Of a stretch of 64,000 nucleotides of DNA, positions 1 through 10,528 are shown in pieces; the first letter of the stretch is position 1; every line of letters starts with the position of its first letter. Below the pieces are notes generated by a model that saw only the letters and a list, made by a program, of their open reading frames with translations, did no database searches and was not told where the DNA came from. Both the position numbers and the translations under genes were made by a program. Source of the DNA: Tritrichomonas musculus (taxonomy: Eukaryota > Parabasalia > Tritrichomonadida > Tritrichomonadidae); contig JAPFFF010000008.1 of assembly GCA_039105265.1 (NCBI GenBank), positions 4,278,001 through 4,342,000 on the forward strand. The letters run 5' to 3'.

Positions 1-742
1 CTTTTGTTTTTGGTCCGATATCTTTGTCATTGGCGCCAACAACAATTGAATAATCGGTCTCATCAAGGGGCATTGTTGTGAGAACAGCTCGTTTTGCACC
101 TGCAAATAAGTGGTCGTCATAACTGCCAAAGAAATCATTATCTTTTTGTGAGCTTCTACGAAATTGGCCTGACGATTCAAGAACGATATCAACATCTAGC
201 TTTTTCCATGGAAATTCTTTTGAATCCAACAGACCATTTATATTGTGAACGACCTATTTGCTTTCACAGCTTCCGATTTCAAATCTATCTTGGTCCAGAA
301 TGGTGATTGGCTCGATGAATAACCTGGTCGCTGAGTCATATTTCAAAAGATGAATGTTAGTTTTCATATCGCATTTATCATGAATTGCTACAATTTGAAT
401 CTTCCTTGGATAAAGTTGTCTAACAGCTCTAAATACATTACGTCCTATACGACCGAATCTTTTAATAACAGCTTTAATTGCAGCTTTTTTGGTTTCAGAC
501 TTAGTTTCATTATGTTTAGTTTCTGGTTTAGTTTCATTTGGCTAGTTTTTTGGTCTTGTTTTTTTAAGAAGTTGATTTTCTTCTTTTAATTCGTCAAGCT
601 CTGCCTGAAGCTGTCTTTTGTCTTCTTTATAGTGAGAAATCTTCTTTTTGAGATTTTTATTTTCTTTGGTTAATTTGTCAAGCTCTTTTTGAATTTCGCC
701 ATTTTTAGAATATTGATCTTTCAACTTTATTAATGTTAAATC
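1..742 (-). pseudogene. GAPDH: Coiled-coil/GAPDH fusion pseudogene (5' part; C-terminal half off window)
   Basis: Read on the minus strand, one reading frame runs from about 742 to the window edge with only two interruptions, both TAG (542-544 and 254-256), and no frameshift. The part below 545 is clearly glyceraldehyde-3-phosphate dehydrogenase, the glycolytic NAD enzyme. It contains the Rossmann motif FGRIGRNVFRA, MKTNIHLLKYDS, DVDIVLESSGQF and AGAKRAVLTTMPL. The catalytic Cys region lies beyond base 1 and cannot be judged. Upstream in the same frame are about 60 residues of charged heptad-like coiled coil and a Glu/Thr/Lys-rich linker, which ordinary GAPDH lacks. No ATG opens the frame; the first possible start is TTG at 724. 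It is therefore a dead copy. The extension may be ancestral to this paralogue or may result from a chance fusion. Confidence 0.85.
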
Positions 743-797
743 TTATTACCCGAAACTTTTTGAGAAGATAATTTTCTTATATTTTTGCAAGTTAAAA

Positions 798-2893
798 ATG
801 GAAATAAATGAATACTTGGCCAGCATTGGTAAAATACAAAGCGTGATTCTTGATTATGTCGATGAAGAAAATGATGGTACAGAAAAATTCAAGAATCTTG
901 TTAAATTGCTGAAAATTCAAAAAATCTCGATGATTAACACAAATTAACACCAATAATTGAATTACTTTCATTTATAGTTGATTACCATTTCCGAACAATT
1001 AACTTTTTTGACAAAATCTTTAACATCCTTCTATTTTTAAAAGAACCATTGCTGAAACATTACTCAGATCATAAAATTTCTAACTTTTTCAAAAACAAAA
1101 AAGTTATTCTTTTCCTTATTAAAGAAAAAATTGTGAGTGTTAATGAAATAATAGCAAAGAAGCATCTCTACAAATTTGGTCAACTTTCAGGAACAGGAAT
1201 TTATTTATTTCCAGAAATAAAGGAATCAATTGATGAACGTTGTACAAAATACGCAGAAAGTCAAAAACACTGCTTTGTTTATTTCGATTCTTAAGGACAA
1301 CATTGAAATTGTTCAATTGTTACTTGAAAATGAAAACATCGATGTTAGTAAGAAATCTTTAAAAGATAGTGAAAATTATCATTGTGAAATAACGCCTTTG
1401 TTCATTGCAGCAAAAAAAAAAAAAATGAAATTGAAATTATTCGTCTTTTACTCAATCATAAAGACATCAATATAAATGCACAGTCAACTACTGAAACTGA
1501 ACAAATAACGCCTTTGAATGCAGCAATTTCAAACGAAAATATAGAAATAGTTCAATTATTGGTAAATAGAGAAGATATCGATATTAGTCTCCAATTATTA
1601 CAATTCATGGGATTTTCAGATCAAACGACGTGTGAACATTATATAAAATCCACTCCTTTGTATCATGCATGAAATCGTAGCAACTCAAAAATAGTTCAAA
1701 TATTACTAAATCATAGAAATATTGATATAAATGCTGTTATAAATATCACAGTAGAAAGATATGATACGCGTTTAGACAAGAAGACTGAGCCTATTTACAC
1801 AGAAGAAACAGCTTTAGTTGCTGCAATTAAATTGAAAAATATAGAAATTGTTCAATTGTTACTTAGTCGAGATAATATTGATGTTAATTTCAGGGTCAAA
1901 CTAACTTGTTTAAATATATCAAAGAAAGAAATACCGACCGTGCAAGAAGCCTTATTTTGTAGAAATATCGAAATAGTTAAGTTATCACTTGGAAATAAAA
2001 ATATTGATGTTAACGCTAAGCAATTGATAATAGCAAAGAAACAAAACGTGCCTGATATTTGGATGAATAAAGCATAAATTCATTGAAAATAGAATTTCAA
2101 AAAGAATTCGTCAATGAAGATTGTAACAATTATTCAACAGGTCAATTTTCTAGTGAAAAATCTATCTTGCACACTGCAATTGAATTTAATATGATTGAAG
2201 TTGTTCGTCTTTTACTTCAAACAGAAAATATTGATGTAAATAGTAGATCATTCCTAAAATCATACCAATACTATTTGGGCGTTCCAGGATTTGAAATTGA
2301 AGAAAAGGAATTAGTGGAAAAAACGCCGCTATATCTTGCTGTTGATAATGAAAATCACAATTCCTTCAAAAGTAACAGAAATTGGAGATTCTGCTTTCAA
2401 AGGATGTTCATCATTAACCAAAAAAACAATTCCTTCTTCTGTGACAAAAATTGGAGATTATGTTTTCGAAGGATGTTCATCATTGAAAGAAATCGAAATT
2501 CCTTCTTCTGTAACAAAAATTAGATATTTTTCTTTCAGAGGATATTCATCATTGAAAGAAATCGAAATTCCTTCTTCTGTAACGATAATTGAATATAGAA
2601 TCTTCTGCTTTCGAAGGATGTTCATCATTGACCAAAATCACAATTCCTTCTTCCATAACACAAATTGGAAAAAAAAGCTTTCAATGAAATCAAAGTATTA
2701 ATAATTACAAGAGATACTAAAAAGATATTGAACAATATGTTCAATGGATGTTCATCATTGAAGGAAATCATAATTCCTTCTTCTGTAATTTCAATTGGAG
2801 ATTCTGCTTTCGAAGGATGTTCATCATTGGCAGAAAATGCAATTCCTTCTTATATAACAAAAATTGAAGAATATTCTTTGGAAGGATGGTAAT
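798..2893 (+). pseudogene. Decayed DUF3447/ankyrin-repeat plus BspA-like LRR gene
   Basis: Starting at ATG 798, the first 49 codons resemble the N-terminus of trichomonad DUF3447/ankyrin proteins and end at TAA 945-947. Other frames then carry further family sequence. Ankyrin units with IEIVQLLL...NIDVN signatures recur roughly every 110-130 bases from 1300 to 2260, with TPL(Y/F) helices between them. From about 2345 they give way to 23-residue LRR_5 units of the IPSSVTKIGDSAFEGCSSL type, to about 2893. Several frameshifts and in-frame stops (for example 2074-2076) break the gene. The order of domains parallels the gene pair at 40096-42843, so this is probably a dead paralogue. Intact members are thought to be cytosolic or surface interaction scaffolds; their function is unknown. 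Confidence 0.8.
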
Positions 2894-2934
2894 CATTCAC
2901 ACAAATCACAATTCCTTTTTCTCTACTTCTTGTC

Positions 2935-3340
2935 AATTGACATTGAGAAAAGTAGAGAAAAATGCCAATTGCAAATTGAAATGGAAGGAGTATCGAGATT
3001 TGTTTGCATCCATAAACAAGGCCGATAATGAAGCCTGGGAATGATGCACGCATGCCATTAGCTGCAATAAAAAGTAAACTTGCATACTCATCTCTGATAT
3101 AAGTAACACTTTCTGAAATTCTGCTAAATCATTCCACTTTGTGAGTGCTTATCACAGAATTCTATATTTCCATGCATTAATGCTTTATGTAACTTTTTTC
3201 TAATGTCAACAATGAATAATGGGGAAACAATTACTGCTAATTGGCAACTCATAATGGATGCTGCAACGCATGTACCTGTTTTAAGAACTTTAACAACAGA
3301 TTTTATGAAATTTTGATCTTCAAAAATGCAAAAATATTGT
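2935..3340 (-). pseudogene. Fragment of a multi-spanning membrane protein (MATE-like?)
   Basis: On the minus strand, two neighbouring frames give hydrophobic stretches with loops that look coding. One reads VVKVLKTGTCVAASIMSCQL followed by AVIVSPLFIVDI. The other contains ANGMRASFPGFIIGLVYG and ISILLPFQFAIGIFLYFS. They lie in the order expected for one protein with several membrane helices, but stops and a frame change separate them and there is no start codon. The texture recalls MATE-type multidrug exporters, a family expanded in trichomonads, but the identification is a guess. Confidence 0.3.
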
Positions 3341-3849
3341 TTTCTTCAATAATTATAATAATCTTTATTTATCATTTTGATGAATGATGCCAAAAAGTTA
3401 TTATTAAATTAATAATACTCATTTTTAAATTATGTAAAACCTAAAGCTTACTCAAAAAAAAAATTAATATATTTGAAACTACCATTTCTTGCCTTAATGA
3501 TTATTTTTAATTTATATCTATTAATATGAAGCATTTTGTCAATGATATCGTCTATAAAAATATTAGCACAATACGGATAATTTTTATTTTATTTTGATTA
3601 TATAGTATTTATCAAAAATATAAATAAAGTTATGAATTTTGTTGAATGTCAGAATAAATGAACAGCTAATATTGAATATTTCAATAATATATCAAATAGT
3701 GATTCAATATTTTGATTTGATTAAAATAAAATAGTCAATTCAATTCAAATACTTTCAGATATATTCTATAAAAATAATCAAAAAAAAGCAAGCTAAAATG
3801 TTTGATTGTTACATGATATCATTTTTTAATTAAGTTAATCTAACTTAAC
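3341..3849. other. AT-rich intergenic stretch
   Basis: No coding frame of interest. It holds homopolymer runs and AT-rich filler between the decayed gene cluster and the CH-domain gene, and presumably contains the promoter of the latter. No clear TCATTT initiator is seen immediately before ATG 3850. Confidence 0.5.
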
Positions 3850-5667
3850 ATGACTACTTCAAACACTAATACAGAATGGATCCCTCAACAAATCAAAGTT
3901 TTTTCAAGATGGGTTGCAAGTCATTTATCTGAAGGAAATTCAGATGTTCAAGTCAACGATGTAACCAAAGATCTTTCGAATGGTGTTGCACTTATTGAAC
4001 TTGCAGAAATATTGACTGGCAAAGAAGCGCCAAGCAACTGGGCCCACAATCCCAAACATATCGCCCAAATGGTTACCAACAATGACATGGCCATCGACAT
4101 GTTCACAAGAGATGGTGTCCAATTTGTTGGAATTTCAGGAAAAGACATTCATGACAGCAAAGAGAAACTTGTTCTCGGATTAGTTTGGACTCTCATTTTA
4201 CGCTATTCAATTGGCCAATCAATTGACACCGATAGCAAAGTCAATTCAACAAGCGCAGTTTCATCGTCAGCATCCTCAAAGAACAACAAAGATGCTTTAA
4301 TGCAATGGGCCATTGAACGTACAGAAAATTATCCAAACATCAATGATTTCAAACCATACGACTTATCAATGTGCGCCCTTCTCGATTCTTATGTTCCAGA
4401 CAAAATCAACTTTTACTCACTCAATGCGCAAGATGCACAACATAATGCAGAACTTGCTACAAAAGTAATGAAAGATCTCGGAATTCCTGTCTTCCTTGAT
4501 TCTGACGATTTACAAGATACAACAGTCGATGAAAAGGCACTTTTAACTCAACTTTCAACCGCCAAAGTCGTCTTAGAAAAACTTCCTCCGCCACAGCCAG
4601 CATCGCTCTTTGAAGAAGCAACACATGAAGAAGAACCTGTTGTTCATACAAGAGACATCAGCATCCAACAAGAAAGAGATGCAGACGCAATGAGAGAAAT
4701 TGAAGAATCAATGCGCCGAGATCAAGAAGAAAACAAAAATTTGCCAGATAAAATTGTAATTGACGGCCTCGAGTTCACTAACATCAGAGTTCGTGAAATT
4801 AATCTCGAACCGCAAATTGAAGCCAAAGAAGAAGAAGAAGAAAATAATGAAATTGAATCAACAACAAATACAACAACCAATACTAATTCAACAGAATTTA
4901 CACAAAATACTGTTGATGTTGATTCAACTGAAATTACACAAAATGTTGATAATGTTGATTCAAATGAAATTTCACAAAATAATGTTGATGTTGATTCAAA
5001 TGAACTTGTACAAAATAATGTTGGTGTTGATTCAACTGAAGTTACACAAAATAATGTTGATGTTGAGTCAAGTGTTTCTGATGAGGAAGATAATGTTGAA
5101 GCTCATGCAAGAGATGTTGAACCAGAATTTGTTCCTCATACAGTTGAAGGAGACAACAGTCAATATGCAGGAAGAAAGTTCGGTCTTGTCATGTTGCTGA
5201 ATGAGAATGATTACAATAATGGCGAAAAAGTTGATCTTGAAAATGAACAACTTCTTTTCGGCGAAGATGTCCAGTTTGCTCTCACGATGGTGAAAGACAA
5301 GCAGTCTTACTTGAATCCGGCTGGCTTGAAGCTCACAATTGCAGAACCAAACATTGAAAACGATGTTTTCCAGCAATTCACATTTGGAAAAGATAACTGG
5401 AACACAGTCATTGACTCAGTCCAACAACAAGGAATGGTTTGGGATGTTGCTGATGAATTTAACACTAATCCACCTTCAGGAACGCCATTCTATCTTTTCC
5501 CATTCCATGGAAGACACAATCAACACTTCGTTTATAAGGATGGAATGATTTATGCTCAACAAAATGGTCAAGTTGTTACTTTTGTTGGTGGTGACGAACC
5601 ACTTGTAATGATGCCTCCAAGTAATCAATTAAGAGCAAGACAAACTTTCACTCTTCAGCTCCTTTAA
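3850..5667 (+). CDS. Tandem calponin-homology (actin-binding) protein with 12-residue repeats and beta-trefoil-like C-terminus
   Basis: 605 residues from ATG 3850. Residues about 8-118 form a calponin-homology domain (WIPQQIKVFSRWVASHL, DLSNGVALIELAEILTGK, LVLGLVWTLILRY). Residues about 148-250 form a more divergent second CH domain. The tandem arrangement is the actin-binding module of alpha-actinin and fimbrin. An acidic linker follows, with five 12-residue repeats of the STEITQNxVDVD kind. The last 165 residues have QQF/QHFVYKDGMIYA-type turns suggestive of a ricin-B-like beta-trefoil, which is an inference. The gene has no EF hands or spectrin repeats, so it is not a canonical alpha-actinin. 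The likely role is actin cross-linking or anchoring in the cortex. The stop codon is in a TAAA context, as in the trichomonad polyadenylation signal. Confidence 0.8.
   Translation: MTTSNTNTEWIPQQIKVFSRWVASHLSEGNSDVQVNDVTKDLSNGVALIELAEILTGKEAPSNWAHNPKHIAQMVTNNDMAIDMFTRDGVQFVGISGKDIHDSKEKLVLGLVWTLILRYSIGQSIDTDSKVNSTSAVSSSASSKNNKDALMQWAIERTENYPNINDFKPYDLSMCALLDSYVPDKINFYSLNAQDAQHNAELATKVMKDLGIPVFLDSDDLQDTTVDEKALLTQLSTAKVVLEKLPPPQPASLFEEATHEEEPVVHTRDISIQQERDADAMREIEESMRRDQEENKNLPDKIVIDGLEFTNIRVREINLEPQIEAKEEEEENNEIESTTNTTTNTNSTEFTQNTVDVDSTEITQNVDNVDSNEISQNNVDVDSNELVQNNVGVDSTEVTQNNVDVESSVSDEEDNVEAHARDVEPEFVPHTVEGDNSQYAGRKFGLVMLLNENDYNNGEKVDLENEQLLFGEDVQFALTMVKDKQSYLNPAGLKLTIAEPNIENDVFQQFTFGKDNWNTVIDSVQQQGMVWDVADEFNTNPPSGTPFYLFPFHGRHNQHFVYKDGMIYAQQNGQVVTFVGGDEPLVMMPPSNQLRARQTFTLQLL
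4888..5067 (+). repeat. Five in-frame 36-bp tandem repeats
   Basis: Five imperfect units of 36 bases encode the 12-residue unit S(T/N)E-x-x-QN-x-V-x-V-D/E inside the CH-domain gene. The unit length is a multiple of three, so copy number can change without breaking the frame. The strongly acidic spacer probably separates the CH domains from the C-terminal fold. Confidence 0.85.
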
Positions 5668-5820
5668 AATAATTTGTTACATGTATATTTATTATGAATA
5701 AAATAAAATTATTTTGAAATCATTTTTTGTTTTATTCATTTTAATTTTTTAATTAAATTAATTGTCTTATAAATAATAATAGATAAAATATAACAATAAA
5801 GTAAATAGTAAAAACAAGAA

Positions 5821-5894
5821 GCTTTCGTAGCTCAGTAGGCTAGAGCATCGGACTTTTAATCCGAGTGTCGCGGGTTCGATTCCCGTCGGGAGCA
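5821..5894 (+). tRNA. trnK-UUU: tRNA-Lys (UUU)
   Basis: A full cloverleaf is visible. The acceptor stem GCTTTCG pairs with CGGGAGC, the D arm is GCTC...GAGC, the anticodon stem TCGGA/TCCGA holds loop CTTTTAA, and the T arm GCGGG/CCCGT holds TTCGATT. Anticodon TTT gives lysine. The discriminator base is A and no CCA is encoded, as expected for a eukaryotic nuclear gene. Internal A and B boxes for RNA polymerase III are present. Confidence 0.95.
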
Positions 5895-5900
5895 TTTTTT
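5895..5900 (+). terminator. Pol III T-run terminator after tRNA-Lys
   Basis: A run of six T directly follows the discriminator base, the standard RNA polymerase III termination signal. Confidence 0.85.
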
Positions 5901-6029
5901 GTCTTTTTCTTTTTTCGGATCATCATTCATTAACTGACTTACATTATTTTTGGGATAATATTAAACAATGCATACATTTTCAATACAAATGTATTAATAT
6001 TTGCAGCGAAATCTTTTGGAGATTCTTGT

Positions 6030-9000
6030 TTTCATGGAACTGTTCTAGCTACATTACATAACTTACCACTGCTTTTGGTAAGTCGTTTTGACTTATGCGG
6101 TTTTTCTTCATTTAATGTTCTGATATAAAAATTACTAGCATTTGAATAACGACAAGACAGAGGGTTAAATGTCTTATAGTCTTTCTCAGCAGTTAACTCA
6201 GTAATTGTTCTCTCATGCAAAGTTAAGTAAATAATTCTTCCAAGTTTGTTTGTTTATCGTTACTCATTTCTAGGTAAACTTACAAATAATTAACACAAAA
6301 ATAAAACTATATTGGTAATAAATTTATTAAATATGTATTCAAAAACTAATAGATGTTAGAGCTAACTGATATAGTTTTTGAATTATGAAACGTGTCTCCA
6401 GGCTTCAGCTGAAAAAGCAAGTTCAATTCATAGCCATAATGACTTTCTGAGCTACTTTGCATTATATTTATTTTAAATCCCATATAGAATTAGCCCCTAT
6501 TTGGTAAGTTATACTTGTGGTATAGACAACACAAAAGCATTTGTCTATAAATATAATCCTTTGTAATGAAAGGGCTTCAAGTCATTTATCGAATCATAAT
6601 GGGTACAATCGTTTCTTTTTATAAGAGATAGATGTATTATCCAAGGTACTTACGTCTTTCTCTCATATGGAATGCATTAGGCTTCCATGAAGATGAATTG
6701 GTTTCGATTTTTCGATCAGAGGAACTTGGCTATTCGATCCTTAGTCTTAATCTGGAGTTTTGGTCTCGAATTTTATTACTCTCTTTCTCTTAGTAAAGTT
6801 TTTCTCATTATAAGGTATATATTCATGAAGTTCATGAGTATTAATTGTCTTATAGCCTTTCGATTGGACAAAACGAGGGAATTCAAACTTCATTTTTTCC
6901 TTATCATTCTTTATGAAGAATTCTGTTAATGTAGTTATATATGTAAAAAATATTACACCTTAAACACCTTAAGATTTCATTTCTTTATCAATTTATACAA
7001 CCGACATATCCTGCAATTATTCTTAGCATATTGTCTTAACATCGATTCCATAATGGTGTTATAGCTCTCTTTTATTTGAAAAATATTTATCTAGAGTAGG
7101 TTAATCAGCTATGAGTTCATTGGAATCTTCATTAAAAAATTCATTAAATGGTTCGTAGATAAAATAGATTCTTCAACGCCAGATTCATCTTGGTTACCAT
7201 ATTGTGCATGATTTAATTTGTATAATGTGTCTTCTCAATCTGTTTTACTCATACAATTCCATGCCATATCACGTAGTTTATTTAAGAATCTCTCATATCT
7301 GTTGTTTTGTATCGGGTAATTCATCTTCTTGATTTGTTTTCCATATTGAATATACACATCCAAATCTCTATATCGACTTCTATCAAAAATATGCTTTACA
7401 CTGGAAACAGTATCGATATATGTTTGGATGAATATTGATAGAATATTCTCTTTAAAGAACTGTCCATTCTGGATAGATGATGTATATATAATAACATCAG
7501 CAAATTCTTTGTATTTCCAATCTTCATCCAACCTAGCCACCTTATCAATAACAGTATATAATGCAGTTTTCAATTTATCTTTCAATTGTTCCTTTAATAT
7601 CTTGCACTCTTTCTTATCCTTGATCTTCACTAACACCTTATTGTAATTTATTCTCTTTCTATCAATATGATTAAATACCTCAACTTGTTGTTCAACCTCA
7701 TTTTGAAATAACTTATTAGCATATAAATTTCGATTATATCTCTCATTAGTACATAGATTAACGATTATGTTCTCTTTAGAGCAAGCCGAGTGTTTTTTAT
7801 CATCAGCAGTAGCACTTATTAATGCTACTTTATATAACTCCTTGGTTATCTTAATTAAACTTATATGTTGTAGTAGAGATTGTGCTTCATAAATCACTTG
7901 GAAGTAATCGAGTCGTTTTTCTCTTTCATAATATTATTCAATTAAATCACCTAAGTATTTAGAAGAAGTGCTACATGTAGTAATAATCGCATTAACTTCA
8001 TTGTTCATATACTCATCTTGATATAGAACTCTTCAGCAATATTAACGGTTGGAACTATAACCTTAAACTTGCCTGCTTTACCAAGTTCACTTTGTGAATC
8101 TGTTGTATGAGCAGAAATCATTTTTCGAATCGCAGTTGATTTACCAGAAAACATTTGAGCTTCAAAGATGAACTTCTTCGTTTTAGTTTGTTTAATAATC
8201 ATGCATAAATCATATTTGTTACAGTTTATACAATAAGAGTAATCATCATATTCAAAATAATCGATATTACCACCAGACTGAGTCTTAAAAGTCTTATTGT
8301 CTTGTTTATTGGTTAATTTGGTAATCGCTCTCTTTAGTAATGTTAAGTTATCCATAGTATATAACTCTTCTAGACTTGGTTGTGTTGTATTCTTACACAT
8401 TTTACTCAAAAAACAATACTATATTACTTATAACACGGATGATATAAGCTTTTGTTTAGCAACTGGATATCTCTTCTTGATTCTGGCAACAGCCTTAAAT
8501 ACATTCTTTCTATCTTTCAGTATATCATCCATCCACTTATTAGACTTGCATTCAAGGATACTTTTGTTAATTCGATACTTAAGTAAGCTCGTACCTTTTC
8601 AACTATAACAGTCTAGTACTTCGATGACATCACCTTTTTTAACTGTCTCATCAATTTTCTGGAGCTTATTACTATTAATATATTTAGGTTTAAGGATCTT
8701 ATCGGTATGTTGTTTCATAATATATCTCCTATATTCTATTACCATAGTAGAGATCTCATACACTTCATTGTTCGTTATCTTCTATATCCAATAATTTCGA
8801 TAATTCTGTTATTAAGTAATTCCCTAGATGCGCACACAACTGTTTAGCTGCTTGTACCTTTTCTTGTAACCTGTCATAACTATCATTAATGACTTTCATT
8901 AATTGTATCACTATAATTCTTCATAAACATCTATTCAACGAGAATAAAAGAGTCTGCAGAGTCGATAAATTTAATTGGTACGATATCAGTCTTAAGAACG

Positions 9001-9300
9001 TATATTCTTTGATTAAATAACTGTAAATTTCGTTATCAAAATTAATGTATCTTCAAAGATAGTTGTGTTAAGCTGATTTAGCTTGTATATTGGAGCCAAT
9101 CATTTATTACCATTAGTTAAGTATGTTACTAACTCATCTTATTTGAATCGTTTAGTAATATTCAGTACAATAACCTTCTCATAACAGTGTTCTCTAAGAG
9201 AACTTCTCATATTATTAACTCTTTACAATCTTCTTGCATGTAACTACTAGTATTGGAAGGTTAAAAATAAATATTTTAAGTATGTTGTTTATGCAATCAT
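6030..9300 (-). mobile_element. Decayed virus-like or selfish element with SF2 helicase
   Basis: Across about 3.3 kb the minus strand shows coding texture in many short pieces with no matching open gene. The central piece is recognisable as a helicase (see the next entry). Pieces on both sides are Lys/Asn/Tyr-rich and unrecognised, for example around 8450-8700 and 6030-6900. Base composition is slightly less extreme than in the surrounding intergenic DNA. A helicase of origin-binding type is typical of large DNA viruses and virus-derived elements that have colonised trichomonad genomes. No terminal repeats were found and the borders are approximate. The element is thoroughly broken, with many interruptions, so it is not recent. 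Confidence 0.5.
7235..8409 (-). pseudogene. SF2 helicase remnant, origin-binding-protein-like
   Basis: Minus-strand coding sequence with superfamily-2 helicase signatures in order. A Walker A segment AQMFSGKSTAIRKM lies near 8120-8160, followed by the typical KVIVPTVNIAEEF stretch. A DEAH-box-like stretch EAQSLLQHI and motif III ALISATADD lie near 7800-7890. The spacing and the FSGKST form of Walker A recall herpesvirus UL9-type replication-origin-binding helicases and their relatives in virus-like elements of trichomonads. The gene is broken and is treated as a fossil. Confidence 0.55.
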
Positions 9301-9463
9301 CAAATGCTTTTTGTTTATCGGCCTTATGCCTTGATTTCCTTTGAGTAGATTTTTAAAATTTTCAACTCAAATAAATAAATTTAATTTCAATTGAATTAAA
9401 ATCTATTAATTTTAAACATTTTTTTTTGATACCCAATTTCGAGATATCGAATTTAAAATCTCT

Positions 9464-10528
9464 ATGAGGAAAACTACATCAAATTCTAGTATAAAAAGGG
9501 GAATAAGTACTCGCTTAAATAGCAAAAAAAAGGATGACAAATTAAACGATTTACAATTTTCATCACGGATATCAAATACTACTTGTTCACCAAAAAAAAT
9601 TCAAAAAGATGAGCCAAGTCGTCCTCAAAAAACCACATATGATCGTCTTTGTTATCAAATTAAATCACCAACCAAATCAACTAGGATTACCAAATCATCT
9701 GATTTACAAATAAACGCTAAGCAGCCTAATACACAACAAAAAAGCTCAAGATCTACAAATTTTTCAAATATTTATTTAAAAAATGAAACTACTTATAAAA
9801 ATAGACAAAATAATCAAGGACCATCTTCCAAATCCTCAAATAATATTAAAAAAAGTGATTATAGACCTGCTACACAAAGAAGCTATTCAAGTTTGCATAA
9901 AACTCAGCAATATAGCTTTTCATTCGGAAAGTCATCTTTCAACGAAGAGAAACGAACTCCAACAACTTCTAGAATTGCAAATAAAAAAACTATTGCTGGT
10001 AAGAGTACACAAGAAAGTATATCATTAAGCAAACAGCAAAGACAAACTGCAGTAGTAGATGAAAAGAAAAATGCTAATACAAAATACAAAGAAGATGAAA
10101 AAATAAAAAACAAAGAATTAATTGACGATGAAGTAATAACTAAGAAATCTAAAAATGAAATTTCTCAAAACCTAAAAAAGAACGAATTTTTAAAAGAGAG
10201 CAAAATTATTAAAGAGGATAAGATCAAAGACGATAATATTAAATTAGAAAAGAATTCGAACGATGCCAATACAACTATTGCAAAATCAAATGCAATATTA
10301 ACTACTTCTTATTCTCCAGAATTTACACCCATTTTTGTTAACCAAAGACCTCCTCTTACTCAGCTTCCAGCTGGAGCTGTTTCAGTTGATTTTGAATTTT
10401 TCCAAAAAATGATGATTCAGATACAAAAATCAATATTAGAACTACAAAAAAAGTTTGATGATAAAATATGCAACATTCAAAAGAAAATCGCATTCATAGA
10501 ATTTTCTGTTTTAGAACTTCAAAAATAA
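9464..10528 (+). CDS. Basic Ser/Lys/Asn-rich protein of unknown function
   Basis: 354 residues from ATG 9464. The first 250 residues are disordered-looking and rich in Ser, Thr, Lys, Asn and Gln, with many basic clusters. Residues about 305-354 contain FFQKMMIQIQKSILELQKKF and a following heptad stretch likely to form a coiled coil. There is no signal peptide or membrane segment. The family is not recognised. The basic tail plus short coiled coil would suit a microtubule- or nucleic-acid-associated protein, which is inference only. It lies between the fossil element and LC8 on the same strand. Its start is the first ATG in frame, and unbroken length argues that it is a functional host gene. 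Confidence 0.6.
   Translation: MRKTTSNSSIKRGISTRLNSKKKDDKLNDLQFSSRISNTTCSPKKIQKDEPSRPQKTTYDRLCYQIKSPTKSTRITKSSDLQINAKQPNTQQKSSRSTNFSNIYLKNETTYKNRQNNQGPSSKSSNNIKKSDYRPATQRSYSSLHKTQQYSFSFGKSSFNEEKRTPTTSRIANKKTIAGKSTQESISLSKQQRQTAVVDEKKNANTKYKEDEKIKNKELIDDEVITKKSKNEISQNLKKNEFLKESKIIKEDKIKDDNIKLEKNSNDANTTIAKSNAILTTSYSPEFTPIFVNQRPPLTQLPAGAVSVDFEFFQKMMIQIQKSILELQKKFDDKICNIQKKIAFIEFSVLELQK

Noticed and set aside
254-544. TAG recoding that would make the coiled-coil GAPDH gene functional
   Set aside because: Other genes here end in TAA or TGA without needing recoding, and the frame also lacks an ATG start. A pseudogene is the simpler reading.
6687-6929. Plus-strand 80-codon frame inside the fossil element
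   Set aside because: The opposite strand reads better as degraded coding sequence. The plus frame is hydrophobic filler from AT-rich DNA.
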